The notes under the pieces: generated by a model
What the model was told of the DNA's origin: nothing
Databases searched by the model: none
Seen by the model: only the letters and a program-made list of their open reading frames with translations
Made by a program: the position numbers and the translations under genes
From: Mycobacterium heidelbergense
GTDB lineage: Bacteria > Actinomycetota > Actinomycetes > Mycobacteriales > Mycobacteriaceae
Length of the DNA: 64,000 nt
Direction of reading: 5' to 3'
Assembly (NCBI RefSeq): GCF_010730745.1
Contig: NZ_AP022615.1
Span: 868,001-932,000 of the forward strand
In this document: one piece after another, positions 10,397 to 19,089 of the stretch
How positions within the stretch are numbered: position 1 is the stretch's first letter
How the letters are laid out: every line of letters begins with the position of its first letter

Positions 10397-10655
10397 CGGC
10401 CTTTCCCGCGGCCCGTGCGGCCGATTCCGCGCCGATCCCGAAACCGACCCGGGGGGCGTCGGCGGCACCGATCTCGACATAGGCGACCTTGGCCGCCTGG
10501 ATCAGGAAGCGACGGCCCCTCTCGTCGCTCAGGCTGAGCAGGCCCGGGCTTTCGCGCAGCGCGGCCGCAACGAGTTCTTCGACCTCGGCGGGCGTCTGAA
10601 CACTGGAGATGACCAGCTCGCGCGGACTGTCCGTGATACCGATCTTGACCTCCAC
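10383..10655 (-). CDS. DUF3107 protein, TB9.4-type
   Basis: A 90-residue protein of the same length as M. tuberculosis TB9.4 (Rv3208A), starting MEVKIGITDSPRELV at a GTG (10655) with GAAAGGGG upstream. DUF3107 proteins are small actinobacterial proteins, often ATP-binding-protein annotated, without a settled function. It overlaps the convergent TetR gene by 14 bases, an arrangement that could allow antisense interference. The C-terminus is Ala/Lys-rich. Confidence 0.88.
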   Translation of the reverse strand: MEVKIGITDSPRELVISSVQTPAEVEELVAAALRESPGLLSLSDERGRRFLIQAAKVAYVEIGAADAPRVGFGIGAESAARAAGKAAKGE

Positions 10656-10706
10656 GCTGGCCCCTTTCGTTGGTCGTGACGTCGTAGGCGTGTCAGCAGC
10701 AGGCTA

Positions 10707-11558
10707 GTGGACGCCCCGGCGGTGTATCGCGCCCCGGCCCCGGCCGGGTTGTTCGCGGTCAGCGAAAGAGGGCGCCGGAAGATAACGATTCGCTCCCAGC
10801 TGGGCCAAGATGCCGCACGCCACCCGGTCACCATTACTCACATCAGTAACATCGGCATCATCAGAAACACGCTCACCGACCTCGACGGCCTGGTCCACGA
10901 CTACCCCGACGAGAGCTATGACGGAGCCGACACCGACATCCGGGACGGCTACGGCGAGCTGGCCTGGCCGTCCGACACCCGGTGGCGCCCGGTGGTGGCG
11001 ATCCTGGGCGCCGTGGTGGCCCTCGGCGCCGTCGCGACCGCGGTCATCATCAACAGCGGCGACAGCGCGTCGACCAAGGCGACCGTGGGACCGCCGGCTC
11101 CCCGGACGCTGACGACCGCGCCCCCAGCTCCCAGGACAACGGCCCCGCCCGGCGCGTCGACGAGCCACCCGCGGGCGACCCCGTTACCGCCCGAGACGGT
11201 CACCACCTTGGCCCCGCCCAGCGCCTCGCCGAGCCCGGTGCCCGCCGCGCCGCCTCCCCTGGCCGCGGCGGCGCCGCCCGCGCTGAACCCGCGCACCGTC
11301 ATCTACAGCGTGACCGGCACGAAACAACTCCTGGACCTGGTGAACGTCGTCTACACCGATGCCCGGGGCTACCCGCAGACGGAGTTCAACGTGTCGCTGC
11401 CGTGGTCGAAGGTGATCGTCCTGAACCCCGGCGTCCAGACCCAGTCGGTGGTCGCGACGAGCTTCTACGGCCGGCTTGACTGCGCGATCCTCAACGCCGC
11501 CGGTCAACCGGTGGTGGTGTCGGCCAACAACGGGATCATGGCGACCTGCACCCGCTGA
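10707..11558 (+). CDS. MmpS-like, Pro/Thr-rich membrane-anchored protein (start uncertain)
   Basis: Rv3209 counterpart. Cytoplasmic N-terminus, one transmembrane helix (PVVAILGAVVALGAVATAVII, about residues 94-115), a Pro/Thr/Ala-rich linker to about residue 195, then a C-terminal domain beginning TVIYSVTGTKQLLDLVNVVYT that resembles the MmpS family; two cysteines near the end may pair. Such proteins accompany lipid exporters, but no mmpL is nearby. GTG 10707 gives 283 residues; the first 50 codons have less biased composition and include no recognisable domain, so the true start may be later, down to the GTG just before the helix. Existence is confident; start is not. Confidence 0.75.
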   Translation: MDAPAVYRAPAPAGLFAVSERGRRKITIRSQLGQDAARHPVTITHISNIGIIRNTLTDLDGLVHDYPDESYDGADTDIRDGYGELAWPSDTRWRPVVAILGAVVALGAVATAVIINSGDSASTKATVGPPAPRTLTTAPPAPRTTAPPGASTSHPRATPLPPETVTTLAPPSASPSPVPAAPPPLAAAAPPALNPRTVIYSVTGTKQLLDLVNVVYTDARGYPQTEFNVSLPWSKVIVLNPGVQTQSVVATSFYGRLDCAILNAAGQPVVVSANNGIMATCTR

Positions 11559-11567
11559 GCGGTCAGC

Positions 11568-12275
11568 TCAGCTCAGGCCGAGCTCGCGCATCCGCCGGTC
11601 GTGCGTCTGTTGCAGGCGGTCGAAGAACGCACCGAGCTGGCCCAGGCCGCCGGCGCCCGAGACCACCAGATCGACCAGCTCGTCGTGCTCGGCGAGCACG
11701 TACTGGGCCTGGGTGATCGCCTCGCCGAGCAGGCGACGAGACCACAGCGCCAGCCGGCTGCGCTGCTTGCCGCTGGCGGTCACGGCGGCGCGCACCTGGG
11801 CGACGACGAACTGCGAATGCCCGGTCTCCGACAGCGCCGCCCGCACGACGTCGGCGACCTCGTCGGGCAGCCCGTCGGCGATCTCCAGGTAGAGGTCGGC
11901 GGCCAGGGCATCCCCGACGTAAGTCTTCACCAGGGCTTCCAGCCACGTACTCGGCATGGTCAGCCGGTGGTAGTTCTCCAGGGCCGAAACGTACTTCGCC
12001 ATCGCCGACACCACGTCGACGCCGCGGCGTTCCAGGGCGTCGCGCAGCAGCTCGTAGTGCTTCATTTCGGCGGCGGCCATGCTGGCCATCGAGATCCGTC
12101 CCCGCAGGTCGGGCGCCATCCGCGCCTCGTCGGTGAGCCGGTAAAACGCGGCGACCTCGCCGTATGCCAGCACGGCGAACAGTTCGTTGACGCCCGGATG
12201 ATCCGCCGACAGCCGCGAGGCGCTCGAATCGTCCACCCGGTCGGCGGAGGACGGATTGTAGGTGGGCCGGCTCAT
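11568..12275 (-). CDS. Ferritin-like fold protein (MiaE_2-type)
   Basis: A 235-residue, largely helical protein orthologous to Rv3210c. LAYGEVAAFYRL and AAAEMKHYELL are consistent with a four-helix carboxylate di-iron bundle, with the E...ExxH pattern visible; a third possible ligand is in LSETGHSQFV. Families of this type include tRNA-hydroxylase-like proteins, but no substrate can be inferred. ATG start at 12275. Divergent from rhlE with a 269-base spacer. Confidence 0.82.
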   Translation of the reverse strand: MSRPTYNPSSADRVDDSSASRLSADHPGVNELFAVLAYGEVAAFYRLTDEARMAPDLRGRISMASMAAAEMKHYELLRDALERRGVDVVSAMAKYVSALENYHRLTMPSTWLEALVKTYVGDALAADLYLEIADGLPDEVADVVRAALSETGHSQFVVAQVRAAVTASGKQRSRLALWSRRLLGEAITQAQYVLAEHDELVDLVVSGAGGLGQLGAFFDRLQQTHDRRMRELGLS

Positions 12276-12544
12276 GGCAACACTCTAGTCGGCGGACCCG
12301 GCGGAAAATGGGCACCGGCTGTCGACCAGCTATCATGGCCGTAGGTATTGGCTGTATTTCCCTTACCGCCAATGCCGGCGAAATGTGCGTGCACAGCTGG
12401 CCCGCTTGGCCCGAGCCTCGCTCGGACCGGGCGGTGGCCGCGATTCGGCGACGTATTCGGAGTCGGAACTCGTGCGCGCGTGACCGCGACAGAGAAACAC
12501 CGACATGACACCGATACCGTCACCGAAAGGCTTGTCACTACCGT
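12276..12544 (+). other. Long divergent spacer and probable 5' leader of rhlE
   Basis: No supported gene. It must hold promoters for the ferritin-like gene (minus) and rhlE (plus). GAAAGG near 12528 is a plausible rhlE ribosome-binding site. The plus-strand leader contains AT-richer stretches (around 12345-12365 and 12490-12544) unlike the coding flanks. Long leaders are common on DEAD-box helicase genes that regulate themselves, but I see no defined structure to prove that here. Confidence 0.4.
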
Positions 12545-14053
12545 ATGACGACACTTACCAACACAACTGAACCAGCATTCGCCGCACTTGGCGTCCGAGA
12601 CGAAATAGTCCGCGCGCTCGCGGAAAAGGGCATCGAACGCCCTTTTGCCATCCAGGAACTGACCCTGCCGCTGGCGCTCGCCGGCGATGACGTCATCGGT
12701 CAGGCCCGCACCGGCATGGGCAAGACCCTGGCGTTCGGCGTGCCGCTGCTGCAGCGCGTCACTGATGGCACGGCCGCCAGGCCGCTCACCGGCACCCCGC
12801 GGGCGCTGGTCGTGGTGCCCACCCGGGAGCTGTGCATGCAGGTCACCGACGACCTGGCCGCCGCCGCGAAGTACCTGACCGCCGAGGGGGGCCGCCGGCT
12901 GGCGGTGGTGTCCATCTACGGGGGACGCGCCTACGAGCCGCAGATCGAGGCGCTGCGGTCCGGCGCCGACGTCGTGGTCGGCACCCCCGGCCGGCTGCTC
13001 GACCTGTGCCAGCAGGGCCACCTGCAGCTGGGCGGGCTGTCGATGCTGGTCCTCGACGAGGCCGACGAGATGCTCGACCTCGGCTTCCTGCCCGACATCG
13101 AACGCATCCTGCGCCAAATCCCCGCCGACCGCCAGTCGATGCTGTTCTCGGCGACCATGCCGGGCCCGATCATCACGCTGGCCCGCACGTTCATGAACCA
13201 GCCCACCCACATCCGCGCGGAAGCGCCGCACTCCGCCGCCACCCACGACACCACGGAGCAGTTCGTCTACCGGGCCCACGCGCTGGACAAGGTGGAGCTG
13301 GTGAGCCGGGTGCTGCAGGCGCGCGACCGCGGCGCGACGATGGTCTTCACCCGCACCAAGCGCACCGCGCAGAAGGTCGCCGACGAGCTGGCCGAGCGCG
13401 GTTTCGCGGTGGGCGCCGTGCACGGTGACCTCGGTCAGATCGCCCGCGAGAAGGCGCTCAAGGCCTTCCGATCGGGGGACATCGACGTCCTGGTCGCCAC
13501 CGACGTCGCCGCCCGCGGCATCGACATCGACGACGTCACCCACGTCATCAACTACCAGTGCCCCGAGGACGAGCAGGCCTACGTGCACCGGATCGGCCGC
13601 ACCGGCCGCGCCGGCAAGACCGGGGTCGCGGTCACCCTGGTGGACTGGGACGACCTGCCCCGCTGGGGAATGATCGACAAGGCGCTGAGCCTGGGCTCCC
13701 CCGATCCGGCCGAGACCTACTCCAGCTCGCCGCACCTGTACGCCGAGTTGGGCATTCCCGACGAGGCGAGCAGCAAGGTCGGCGCGCCGCGCAAGTCACC
13801 GGTCAAGCGCCGCGACACCGAACGCAAAGGCCAGGGTTCGGAGAAGTCCGGCCGGGCGCGCTCGGGGACGAGGCGCCGCCGCACCCGGGCTGGCCAACCC
13901 GTCACCGGGCATCCCGCCGGCGGCGCGGCCGGTGCCGACGGTGACGCCGCGGCGCAGACGCCGTCAACCTCGCCGGCCGGCAACGCCGGGACCGGCCGGC
14001 GCCGCCGTCGGCGCCGCAAGCCCGCCGAGGCCACCGCCGCGCACGCCAACTGA
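12545..14053 (+). CDS. rhlE: ATP-dependent RNA helicase RhlE (DEAD-box)
   Basis: RNA-unwinding DEAD-box protein of 502 residues, Rv3211 orthologue. Visible in order: Q motif (RPFAIQELTLPLAL), motif I ARTGMGKT, PTREL, motif II VLDEADEML, motif III SATMP, and motif VI HRIGRTGRAGKTG. A basic Arg/Lys-rich tail of about 100 residues, ending in GRRRRRRRKPAE, probably adds RNA affinity. ATG at 12545. The gene for the beta-propeller membrane protein follows after 16 bases. Likely roles are mRNA turnover or ribosome assembly, as for actinobacterial RhlE proteins. Confidence 0.95.
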   Translation: MTTLTNTTEPAFAALGVRDEIVRALAEKGIERPFAIQELTLPLALAGDDVIGQARTGMGKTLAFGVPLLQRVTDGTAARPLTGTPRALVVVPTRELCMQVTDDLAAAAKYLTAEGGRRLAVVSIYGGRAYEPQIEALRSGADVVVGTPGRLLDLCQQGHLQLGGLSMLVLDEADEMLDLGFLPDIERILRQIPADRQSMLFSATMPGPIITLARTFMNQPTHIRAEAPHSAATHDTTEQFVYRAHALDKVELVSRVLQARDRGATMVFTRTKRTAQKVADELAERGFAVGAVHGDLGQIAREKALKAFRSGDIDVLVATDVAARGIDIDDVTHVINYQCPEDEQAYVHRIGRTGRAGKTGVAVTLVDWDDLPRWGMIDKALSLGSPDPAETYSSSPHLYAELGIPDEASSKVGAPRKSPVKRRDTERKGQGSEKSGRARSGTRRRRTRAGQPVTGHPAGGAAGADGDAAAQTPSTSPAGNAGTGRRRRRRRKPAEATAAHAN

Positions 14054-14069
14054 GCGTCGCCGCCGACGC

Positions 14070-15281
14070 ATGGTCAGACCCGAACGCCGGACCGGGGGCG
14101 ACATTGTGGCCGCCGCGGCGATCGTGGTCGTCGTCGCCGCGGTCGCGTCGCTGATCTGGTGGACCAGCGACGCCCGGGCGACCATCAGCCGGCCGGCCGC
14201 CGTTCCGGTGCCGAACCCGACGCCGGCCCGCGAGGTGCCGGCCACCCTGCGCCAGCTGTGGACCGCCAACAGCCCGATGACCAGCACCCCCGTGGTGGTG
14301 AGCGGGACGGTCGCCACCGGGGACGGGCGCCGGGTCGACGGGCGCGACCCGGGCACGGGCGAGTCCCGCTGGAGCTACGCGCGCGACAGCGACCTGTGCG
14401 GGGTGTCCTGGCTCTACCACTACGCCGTCGCCGTCTACAAGGACGACCGCGGGTGCGGGCAGGTCAGCACCCTCGATGGGGCCACGGGCCGGCGCGGGGC
14501 CGCCCGCAGCGGCTACGCCGATCCGCGGGTGCGGCTGTCCTCCGACGGGACGACGGTGTTGTCCGCCGGCGACACCCGGCTGGAGCTGTGGCGCTCGGAC
14601 ATGGTGCGGATGCTGGCCTACGGCGAGACGGACGCGCGGGTGAAACCGTCGGCGCGCGGGCTGCACTCCGGCTGCCGGCTGGTCTCGGCGGCGGCCAGCT
14701 CGTCGGCGGTGTCGGTGCTGGAAAGTTGCGCGCAGCAGGCCGACCTGCGGCTCGTCCTATTGCGTCCCGGCAAGGAAGACGACGAACCCCAGCAACACGT
14801 GGTGTCCGAACCCGGGATCGGCGCCGACTCGGGCGCCCGCGTGCTGGCCGTCTGGGAGAACAACACGGCGGTGTACCTGCCCGGCCCGCGGCCCCGGGTC
14901 GAGGTGGTCGACGACGCGGGGACGACCGTGGCCAGCACGCTGCTGCCCAAGCCGCCGTCGAACTCGGCGGTGTCGCAGTCGGGCAACCTGGTGTCCTGGT
15001 GGACCGGCGATTCCCTGATGGTGTTCGAGGCGAACAGCCTGGCGCTGCGCTACACCATCGCCGCGGGCGAGAAGACCGCGCCGTTGGGACCGGGCGTGAT
15101 GATGGCGGGCCGGTTGCTGGTGCCGGTCACCGGCGCGATCGGGGTCTACGACCCGGTCAGCGGCGCGAACGAGCGCTACATTCCGGTGGACCGAGCGCCG
15201 AGCGGTTCCGCGGTGATCCCGGCCGTTTCGGGATCCAGGGTGTTCGAGCAGCGCGGCGACACCGTGGTGGCCCTGGGCTGA
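14070..15281 (+). CDS. Membrane-anchored PQQ-like beta-propeller protein
   Basis: 403 residues, matching the length of Rv3212. A short basic cytoplasmic N-terminus is followed by a single transmembrane helix (IVAAAAIVVVVAAVASLIWW, residues 12-31) and an exported repeat domain with beta-propeller character (repeated V-G-D-T/R blocks such as TVLSAGDTRLELWR). Four or more cysteines lie in the exported part. ATG at 14070, 16 bases after rhlE. Propellers of this kind are usually binding scaffolds at the cell surface; no enzymatic residue is visible. The M. tuberculosis protein is surface-associated as I recall, without a firm function. Confidence 0.83.
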   Translation: MVRPERRTGGDIVAAAAIVVVVAAVASLIWWTSDARATISRPAAVPVPNPTPAREVPATLRQLWTANSPMTSTPVVVSGTVATGDGRRVDGRDPGTGESRWSYARDSDLCGVSWLYHYAVAVYKDDRGCGQVSTLDGATGRRGAARSGYADPRVRLSSDGTTVLSAGDTRLELWRSDMVRMLAYGETDARVKPSARGLHSGCRLVSAAASSSAVSVLESCAQQADLRLVLLRPGKEDDEPQQHVVSEPGIGADSGARVLAVWENNTAVYLPGPRPRVEVVDDAGTTVASTLLPKPPSNSAVSQSGNLVSWWTGDSLMVFEANSLALRYTIAAGEKTAPLGPGVMMAGRLLVPVTGAIGVYDPVSGANERYIPVDRAPSGSAVIPAVSGSRVFEQRGDTVVALG

Positions 15282-15337
15282 CGCTCCTGGGGCGCTCCTG
15301 GGGCGCTCCTGGGGCGCGGCCTGGGGCGCTCCTGGTG
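15282..15337. repeat. Short tandem repeat (11-bp unit CGCTCCTGGGG)
   Basis: Three exact copies of an 11-base unit at 15282-15314 start directly at the stop codon of the beta-propeller gene, followed by a 12-base variant and a fifth degenerate copy. Its copy number is likely to vary between strains, as for mycobacterial VNTR loci. Confidence 0.85.
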
Positions 15338-15343
15338 CGCGGC

Positions 15344-15401
15344 CGAGCAGACGCAGAGTCGCACGAAATCGCGCGTCAGCGTGCGACTCTGCGTCTGCTC
15401 G
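15344..15401. terminator. Perfect 22-bp inverted repeat between convergent genes
   Basis: Arms at 15344-15365 and 15380-15401 are exact reverse complements, with a 14-base loop. It sits between the 3' ends of the propeller gene (15281, plus) and soj (15410, minus), the expected place for a bidirectional terminator. There is no U-tract, as usual in mycobacteria. Confidence 0.8.
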
Positions 15402-15409
15402 CGAGGGGG

Positions 15410-16210
15410 CTACACCTCGACGGCGAACGTCGGCAGCGGTTTGCCGGTCTTCCAGTGCTTGAGCAACGCCCGCGCCAACTCGGCGTACGCCGCCGCGCCC
15501 TTGTTCTTCCGCCCGGCCATCACCGACGAGCCCGAGGCGCTGGCCTCGGCGAAACGCACGGTGCGCGGGATCGGCGGGGCGAGCACCGGCAGGTCGTAGC
15601 GGTCCGCGACGTCGAGCAGCACGTCGCGGGTGTGGGTGGTGCGGGAGTCGTACAGCGTCGGCAGCGCGCCCAGCATCCGCAGGTCCGGGTTGGTGATCTG
15701 CTGGACGTCGGCGACCGTGCGCAGGAACTGGCCGACGCCGCGGTGCGCGAGCGTCTCGCACTGCAGCGGCACGATGACCTCGTCGGCGGCCGTCAGCCCG
15801 TTGAGGGTGAGCACCCCCAGCGACGGCGGGCAGTCGATGATCATCACGTCGAACTGGTCGGCGAGCTTGGCCAGCGCGCGTTTGAGCGCGTATTCGCGGC
15901 CGGCCCGCATCAGCAGCATCGCCTCGGCGCCGGCCAGGTCAATGTTGGCCGGCAGCAGCGTCATTCCCTCCATCGTCGTGACCAGCGCGGCGTTCGGCTC
16001 GACCTCGCCGAGCAGGACCTCGTGGACGGACACCGCCAGTTTGTCGGGGTCTTGGCCGAGCGAGAATGTCAAGCAGCCCTGCGGGTCGAGGTCGACGAGC
16101 AGCACCTGCCGGCCCGCATCCGCCATCGCCGCGCCCAGCGAGGCGACGGTCGTCGTCTTGGCCACGCCACCCTTCTGGTTGGCCACCGCCAGTACCCGGG
16201 TCTTAGTCAC
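15410..16210 (-). CDS. ParA/Soj-type ATPase (orphan)
   Basis: 266 residues, the same as Rv3213c, when started at GTG 16210. The deviant Walker A KGGVAKTT follows the start (VLAVANQKGG), and DLDPQGCLTF and IIDCPPSLG are the other ParA signatures. ParA-like ATPases position DNA or protein cargo on the nucleoid; no parB lies beside it, and the chromosomal parAB locus is elsewhere in mycobacteria, so the cargo is unknown. An upstream GTG at 16231 would add seven residues. The start region lies inside an 80-base tandem duplication. Confidence 0.9.
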   Translation of the reverse strand: MTKTRVLAVANQKGGVAKTTTVASLGAAMADAGRQVLLVDLDPQGCLTFSLGQDPDKLAVSVHEVLLGEVEPNAALVTTMEGMTLLPANIDLAGAEAMLLMRAGREYALKRALAKLADQFDVMIIDCPPSLGVLTLNGLTAADEVIVPLQCETLAHRGVGQFLRTVADVQQITNPDLRMLGALPTLYDSRTTHTRDVLLDVADRYDLPVLAPPIPRTVRFAEASASGSSVMAGRKNKGAAAYAELARALLKHWKTGKPLPTFAVEV

Positions 16211-16365
16211 AGGCGCAGCTCTCCCCCGCAAGCGGGTGGTGCCCCCACCTCATCGCGCTCTCCCCTCTACATCGTCGCCGCGCGGGTCACAGGCGCAGCT
16301 CTCCCCCGCAAGCGGGTGGTGCCCCCACCTCATCGCGCTCTCCCCTCTGCCTCGTCGCCGCGCGG
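16206..16365. repeat. 80-bp tandem duplication across the soj start
   Basis: 16206-16285 and 16286-16365 differ at only two positions (AC-A versus GC-C near 16269-16271). Each copy carries two small hairpins, CCGCAAGCGG and GGTGG-TGCCC-CCACC. The first copy includes the soj start codon; in the second the same GTG is out of frame because 80 is not a multiple of three. The duplication separates the ATPase from its original upstream region. Confidence 0.9.
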
Positions 16366-16453
16366 TCTAGTGCCATCCTGGCATGTTCGGTCGCCGCGCG
16401 CTTCGGGCAGTGACTCCCGCGGGGCGGCGCGTCGTCCGGCAGAATCGTTCCCC

Positions 16454-17065
16454 ATGGGCTTGCACAATCACCGCCTGGTGCTGCTGCGCCACGGCGAGAC
16501 CGAGTGGTCGAAATCCGGGCAGCACACCGGGCGCACCGACATCGAACTGACCGATGCCGGCCGGCTGCAGGCCGAGCTTGCCGGGCACGTCCTGCGCGAA
16601 CTGAATCTCGCCGACCCGCTGGTGATCAGCAGCCCGCGAATACGGGCGCTGACCACGGCCAAGCTGGCCGGGCTCAGCGTCGACGAGGTGTCCGGGCTGC
16701 TCGCCGAATGGGATTACGGTTCCTACGAGGGGTTGACGACCCCGCAGATCCAGGAATCGGTTCCCGATTGGCTGATCTGGACGCACGGTTGTCCCGGCGG
16801 CGAGAGCGTGGCGCAAGTCAGCGACCGCGCCGATCGGGCCGTCGCACTGGCGTTGGAGCACATGGCCTCGCGCGACGTGATATTCGTGGGCCACAGCCAC
16901 TTTTCCCGCTCGGTGATCACCCGCTGGGTCGAGCTGCCGCTCGCCGAGGGCAGCCGCTTCTGGATGCTCGCCGGCTCGATCGCCGTGTGCGGGTTCGAGC
17001 ATGGCGTGCGCCAGCTCGCCGCGCTCGGATTGACCGGCCTCCCGCAGGCGATCGCGCCCGGGTGA
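16454..17065 (+). CDS. gpm2: Histidine acid phosphatase of the phosphoglycerate-mutase family
   Basis: 203 residues, identical in length to Rv3214. LLRHGETEWSKSGQHTGRTD near the N-terminus carries the catalytic His of the RHG motif, and GHSHFSRS carries the second active-site His. Although named gpm2 or entD, the M. tuberculosis enzyme was shown to be a broad acid phosphatase rather than a mutase. ATG at 16454. Its stop overlaps the entC start by 4 bases, so the two are coupled. Confidence 0.92.
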   Translation: MGLHNHRLVLLRHGETEWSKSGQHTGRTDIELTDAGRLQAELAGHVLRELNLADPLVISSPRIRALTTAKLAGLSVDEVSGLLAEWDYGSYEGLTTPQIQESVPDWLIWTHGCPGGESVAQVSDRADRAVALALEHMASRDVIFVGHSHFSRSVITRWVELPLAEGSRFWMLAGSIAVCGFEHGVRQLAALGLTGLPQAIAPG

Positions 17066-18159
17066 GCGCCGAACCGGCGTTCGCGCTGTGCGGCCCGGGG
17101 GGGACCCTGGTCGCCGACGGGGCGCACAGGCGCTACCGCGACGTGCGGGCGGCCCACGCCGCGCTGCGCTCCGGAGAGGCGCCAATGGTGTTGGGCGCGT
17201 TGCCTTTCGACGTGGACGGGCCCGCGGCCCTGCTGGTGCCCGACGCGATGCGCTCCGCCGATCGGCCACCCGACTGGCCGACGGGCCCGCTGCCGCCGGT
17301 GCGCATCGCCGCCGCCGTGCCGCCGCCCGCCGACTACCGGGACCGGATCGCCCGCGCGCGCGATGAGCTCGCCGCGGCGGGCAACCCGCTGCGCAAGGTG
17401 GTGCTGTCCCGCGCCCTGCGACTGGTCGCCGACGCCCCGCTGGACGCCCGCGTCATCCTGCGCCGGCTCGTCGCCGCCGACCCGGCCGCCTACGGCTATC
17501 TGGTCGACCTGAGCGCCGCCGGCGACGACTACGCGGGCGCGGCGCTGGTGGGCGCCAGCCCCGAGCTGCTGGTGGCGCGCTCCGGCGAGCGCGTCGTGTG
17601 CCGGCCGTTCGCCGGTTCGGCCCCCCGCGCCGCCGACCCGGACGTCGACGCCGCCAACGGCGCAGCGCTGGCCGATTCGGCCAAGGACCGCCACGAGCAT
17701 CGGCTGGTGATCGACGCCATGCGGGCCGCCCTGGAGCCGCTGTGCGACGACCTGACGATCGCCCCCGAACCCCGGCTGAGCCGCACCGCGGCCGTCTGGC
17801 ACCTGTGCACCCCGATCGGCGGTCGGCTGCGCGACAGATCAACCACCGCAATCGATTTGGCGCTGGCGCTGCACCCCACCCCGGCGGTGGGAGGGGTGCC
17901 GACGAAGGCCGCGACCGAGCTCATCGCCGAGCTGGAGGGCGACCGCGGATTCTATGCCGGCGCCGTCGGCTGGTGCGACGCCGCCGGCGACGGCCGCTGG
18001 GTGGTGTCTATCCGCTGCGCGCAGCTGTCGGCGGATCGCCGCACCGCGCTGGCGCGCGCCGGCGGGGGCATCGTCGCCGAATCCGACCCGGACGACGAAG
18101 TCGCCGAAACCACAACGAAATTCGCCACCATGCTGAACGCGCTGGGGGTTGGGCAATGA
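17062..18159 (+). CDS. entC: Isochorismate synthase
   Basis: 365 residues; converts chorismate to isochorismate. The chorismate-binding domain is recognisable: KVVLSRALRLV, LVGASPELLVAR, CRPFAGSAPR, LALHPTPAVGGVPT and GRWVVSIRCAQL occur in order. GTG 17062 overlaps the gpm2 stop (GTGA). It overlaps the following GNAT gene by ATGA. In mycobacteria salicylate for mycobactin is made mainly by MbtI, so this Rv3215-type enzyme may instead feed menaquinone; that is inference. Confidence 0.92.
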   Translation: MSAEPAFALCGPGGTLVADGAHRRYRDVRAAHAALRSGEAPMVLGALPFDVDGPAALLVPDAMRSADRPPDWPTGPLPPVRIAAAVPPPADYRDRIARARDELAAAGNPLRKVVLSRALRLVADAPLDARVILRRLVAADPAAYGYLVDLSAAGDDYAGAALVGASPELLVARSGERVVCRPFAGSAPRAADPDVDAANGAALADSAKDRHEHRLVIDAMRAALEPLCDDLTIAPEPRLSRTAAVWHLCTPIGGRLRDRSTTAIDLALALHPTPAVGGVPTKAATELIAELEGDRGFYAGAVGWCDAAGDGRWVVSIRCAQLSADRRTALARAGGGIVAESDPDDEVAETTTKFATMLNALGVGQ

Positions 18160-18638
18160 GTGCAAACGTTCGCCGCGCCGCGCCGGGGGACGCCGCCGAT
18201 ATCACCGACATGATCCACGCGCTGGCCGAATTCGAACGCGCCGCCGACCACTGCACCGTCACCGAAACCCAAATATCCACAGCGCTTTTCGGCAACGCAC
18301 CCACCGTGCACGGCCACGTCGCCGACGTCGACGGCGAAATCGCCGCCATGGCACTGTGGTTCGTCAACTTCTCCACGTGGGACGGCGTCGCGGGCATCTA
18401 CCTCGAAGACCTGTTCGTGCGGCCGCGGTTTCGCCGCCGCGGCCTGGCCCGCGCGCTGCTGGCGGCCCTGGCCCGCGAATGCCTCGACAACGGCTACACG
18501 CGATTGTCGTGGGCGGTACTGAACTGGAACTCCGATGCCATCGCGCTGTACGACGGGATCGGCGCTGCGCCGCAGCGTGAATGGACCACCTATCGGCTGT
18601 CCGGTCCGCGGTTGGCCGAGCTGGCCGGGCCGCGCTGA
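18156..18638 (+). CDS. GNAT-family N-acetyltransferase
   Basis: 160 residues, Rv3216 type. The acetyl-CoA pyrophosphate loop reads FRRRGLARALL after LEDLFVRP, and NSDAIALYDGIGA forms the usual C-terminal part. The overall sequence resembles diamine or spermidine acetyltransferases. ATG 18156 overlaps the entC stop by 4 bases, making a three-gene coupled unit with gpm2 and entC. The 3' end overlaps the convergent membrane-protein gene by 49 bases. Confidence 0.88.
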   Translation: MSANVRRAAPGDAADITDMIHALAEFERAADHCTVTETQISTALFGNAPTVHGHVADVDGEIAAMALWFVNFSTWDGVAGIYLEDLFVRPRFRRRGLARALLAALARECLDNGYTRLSWAVLNWNSDAIALYDGIGAAPQREWTTYRLSGPRLAELAGPR

Positions 18639-19021
18639 TCGCCGCCGGCGGCCCAGCGCACCGCCGCGGGACTGAAGAGCAGGATCAGCGCGGTCGCCGC
18701 CACGATGCCCACCGGAATCCCGAAGGCCGGCCGGTGCGAGCCCACCGCGAGGTACCACGCCACGGGCAACAGCAGCAGCTCGGTGACCACCGCCAGCCCG
18801 CGGCCCCAGCGCTTGCCGGCCACCAGCGCGCGTCCGGCCGCGAGCACCACGCCGCCGACCAGGACGAACCAGATCGCCGTGCCGAGGCCGTTGACCACAC
18901 GCTGGTCGGCCCCCGCGATCCCGCGCGCCACCAGCACCGCGGCCACCACCAGCGCGGCCACGCCCTGCGCCGCGACGATCAGACCGGCGCCGCGCACCGC
19001 GGCCGGGGCAGGAAGCGTCAC
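18590..19021 (-). CDS. Integral membrane protein, unknown function
   Basis: 143 residues, the length of Rv3217c. Four hydrophobic helices can be seen (about residues 10-32, 47-65, 75-93 and 101-117). No catalytic motif. GTG start at 19021, divergent from the lipid kinase gene with a 68-base spacer. Its last 16 codons lie antisense to the end of the GNAT gene. Confidence 0.8.
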   Translation of the reverse strand: MTLPAPAAVRGAGLIVAAQGVAALVVAAVLVARGIAGADQRVVNGLGTAIWFVLVGGVVLAAGRALVAGKRWGRGLAVVTELLLLPVAWYLAVGSHRPAFGIPVGIVAATALILLFSPAAVRWAAGGDQRGPASSANRGPDSR

Positions 19022-19089
19022 AGCGTCAGCTTAGTTTCGCCCTCGGCTGCCCGGCGTGGCCGCGGCTCCCCCGCATAAGCTCGTGCGTC

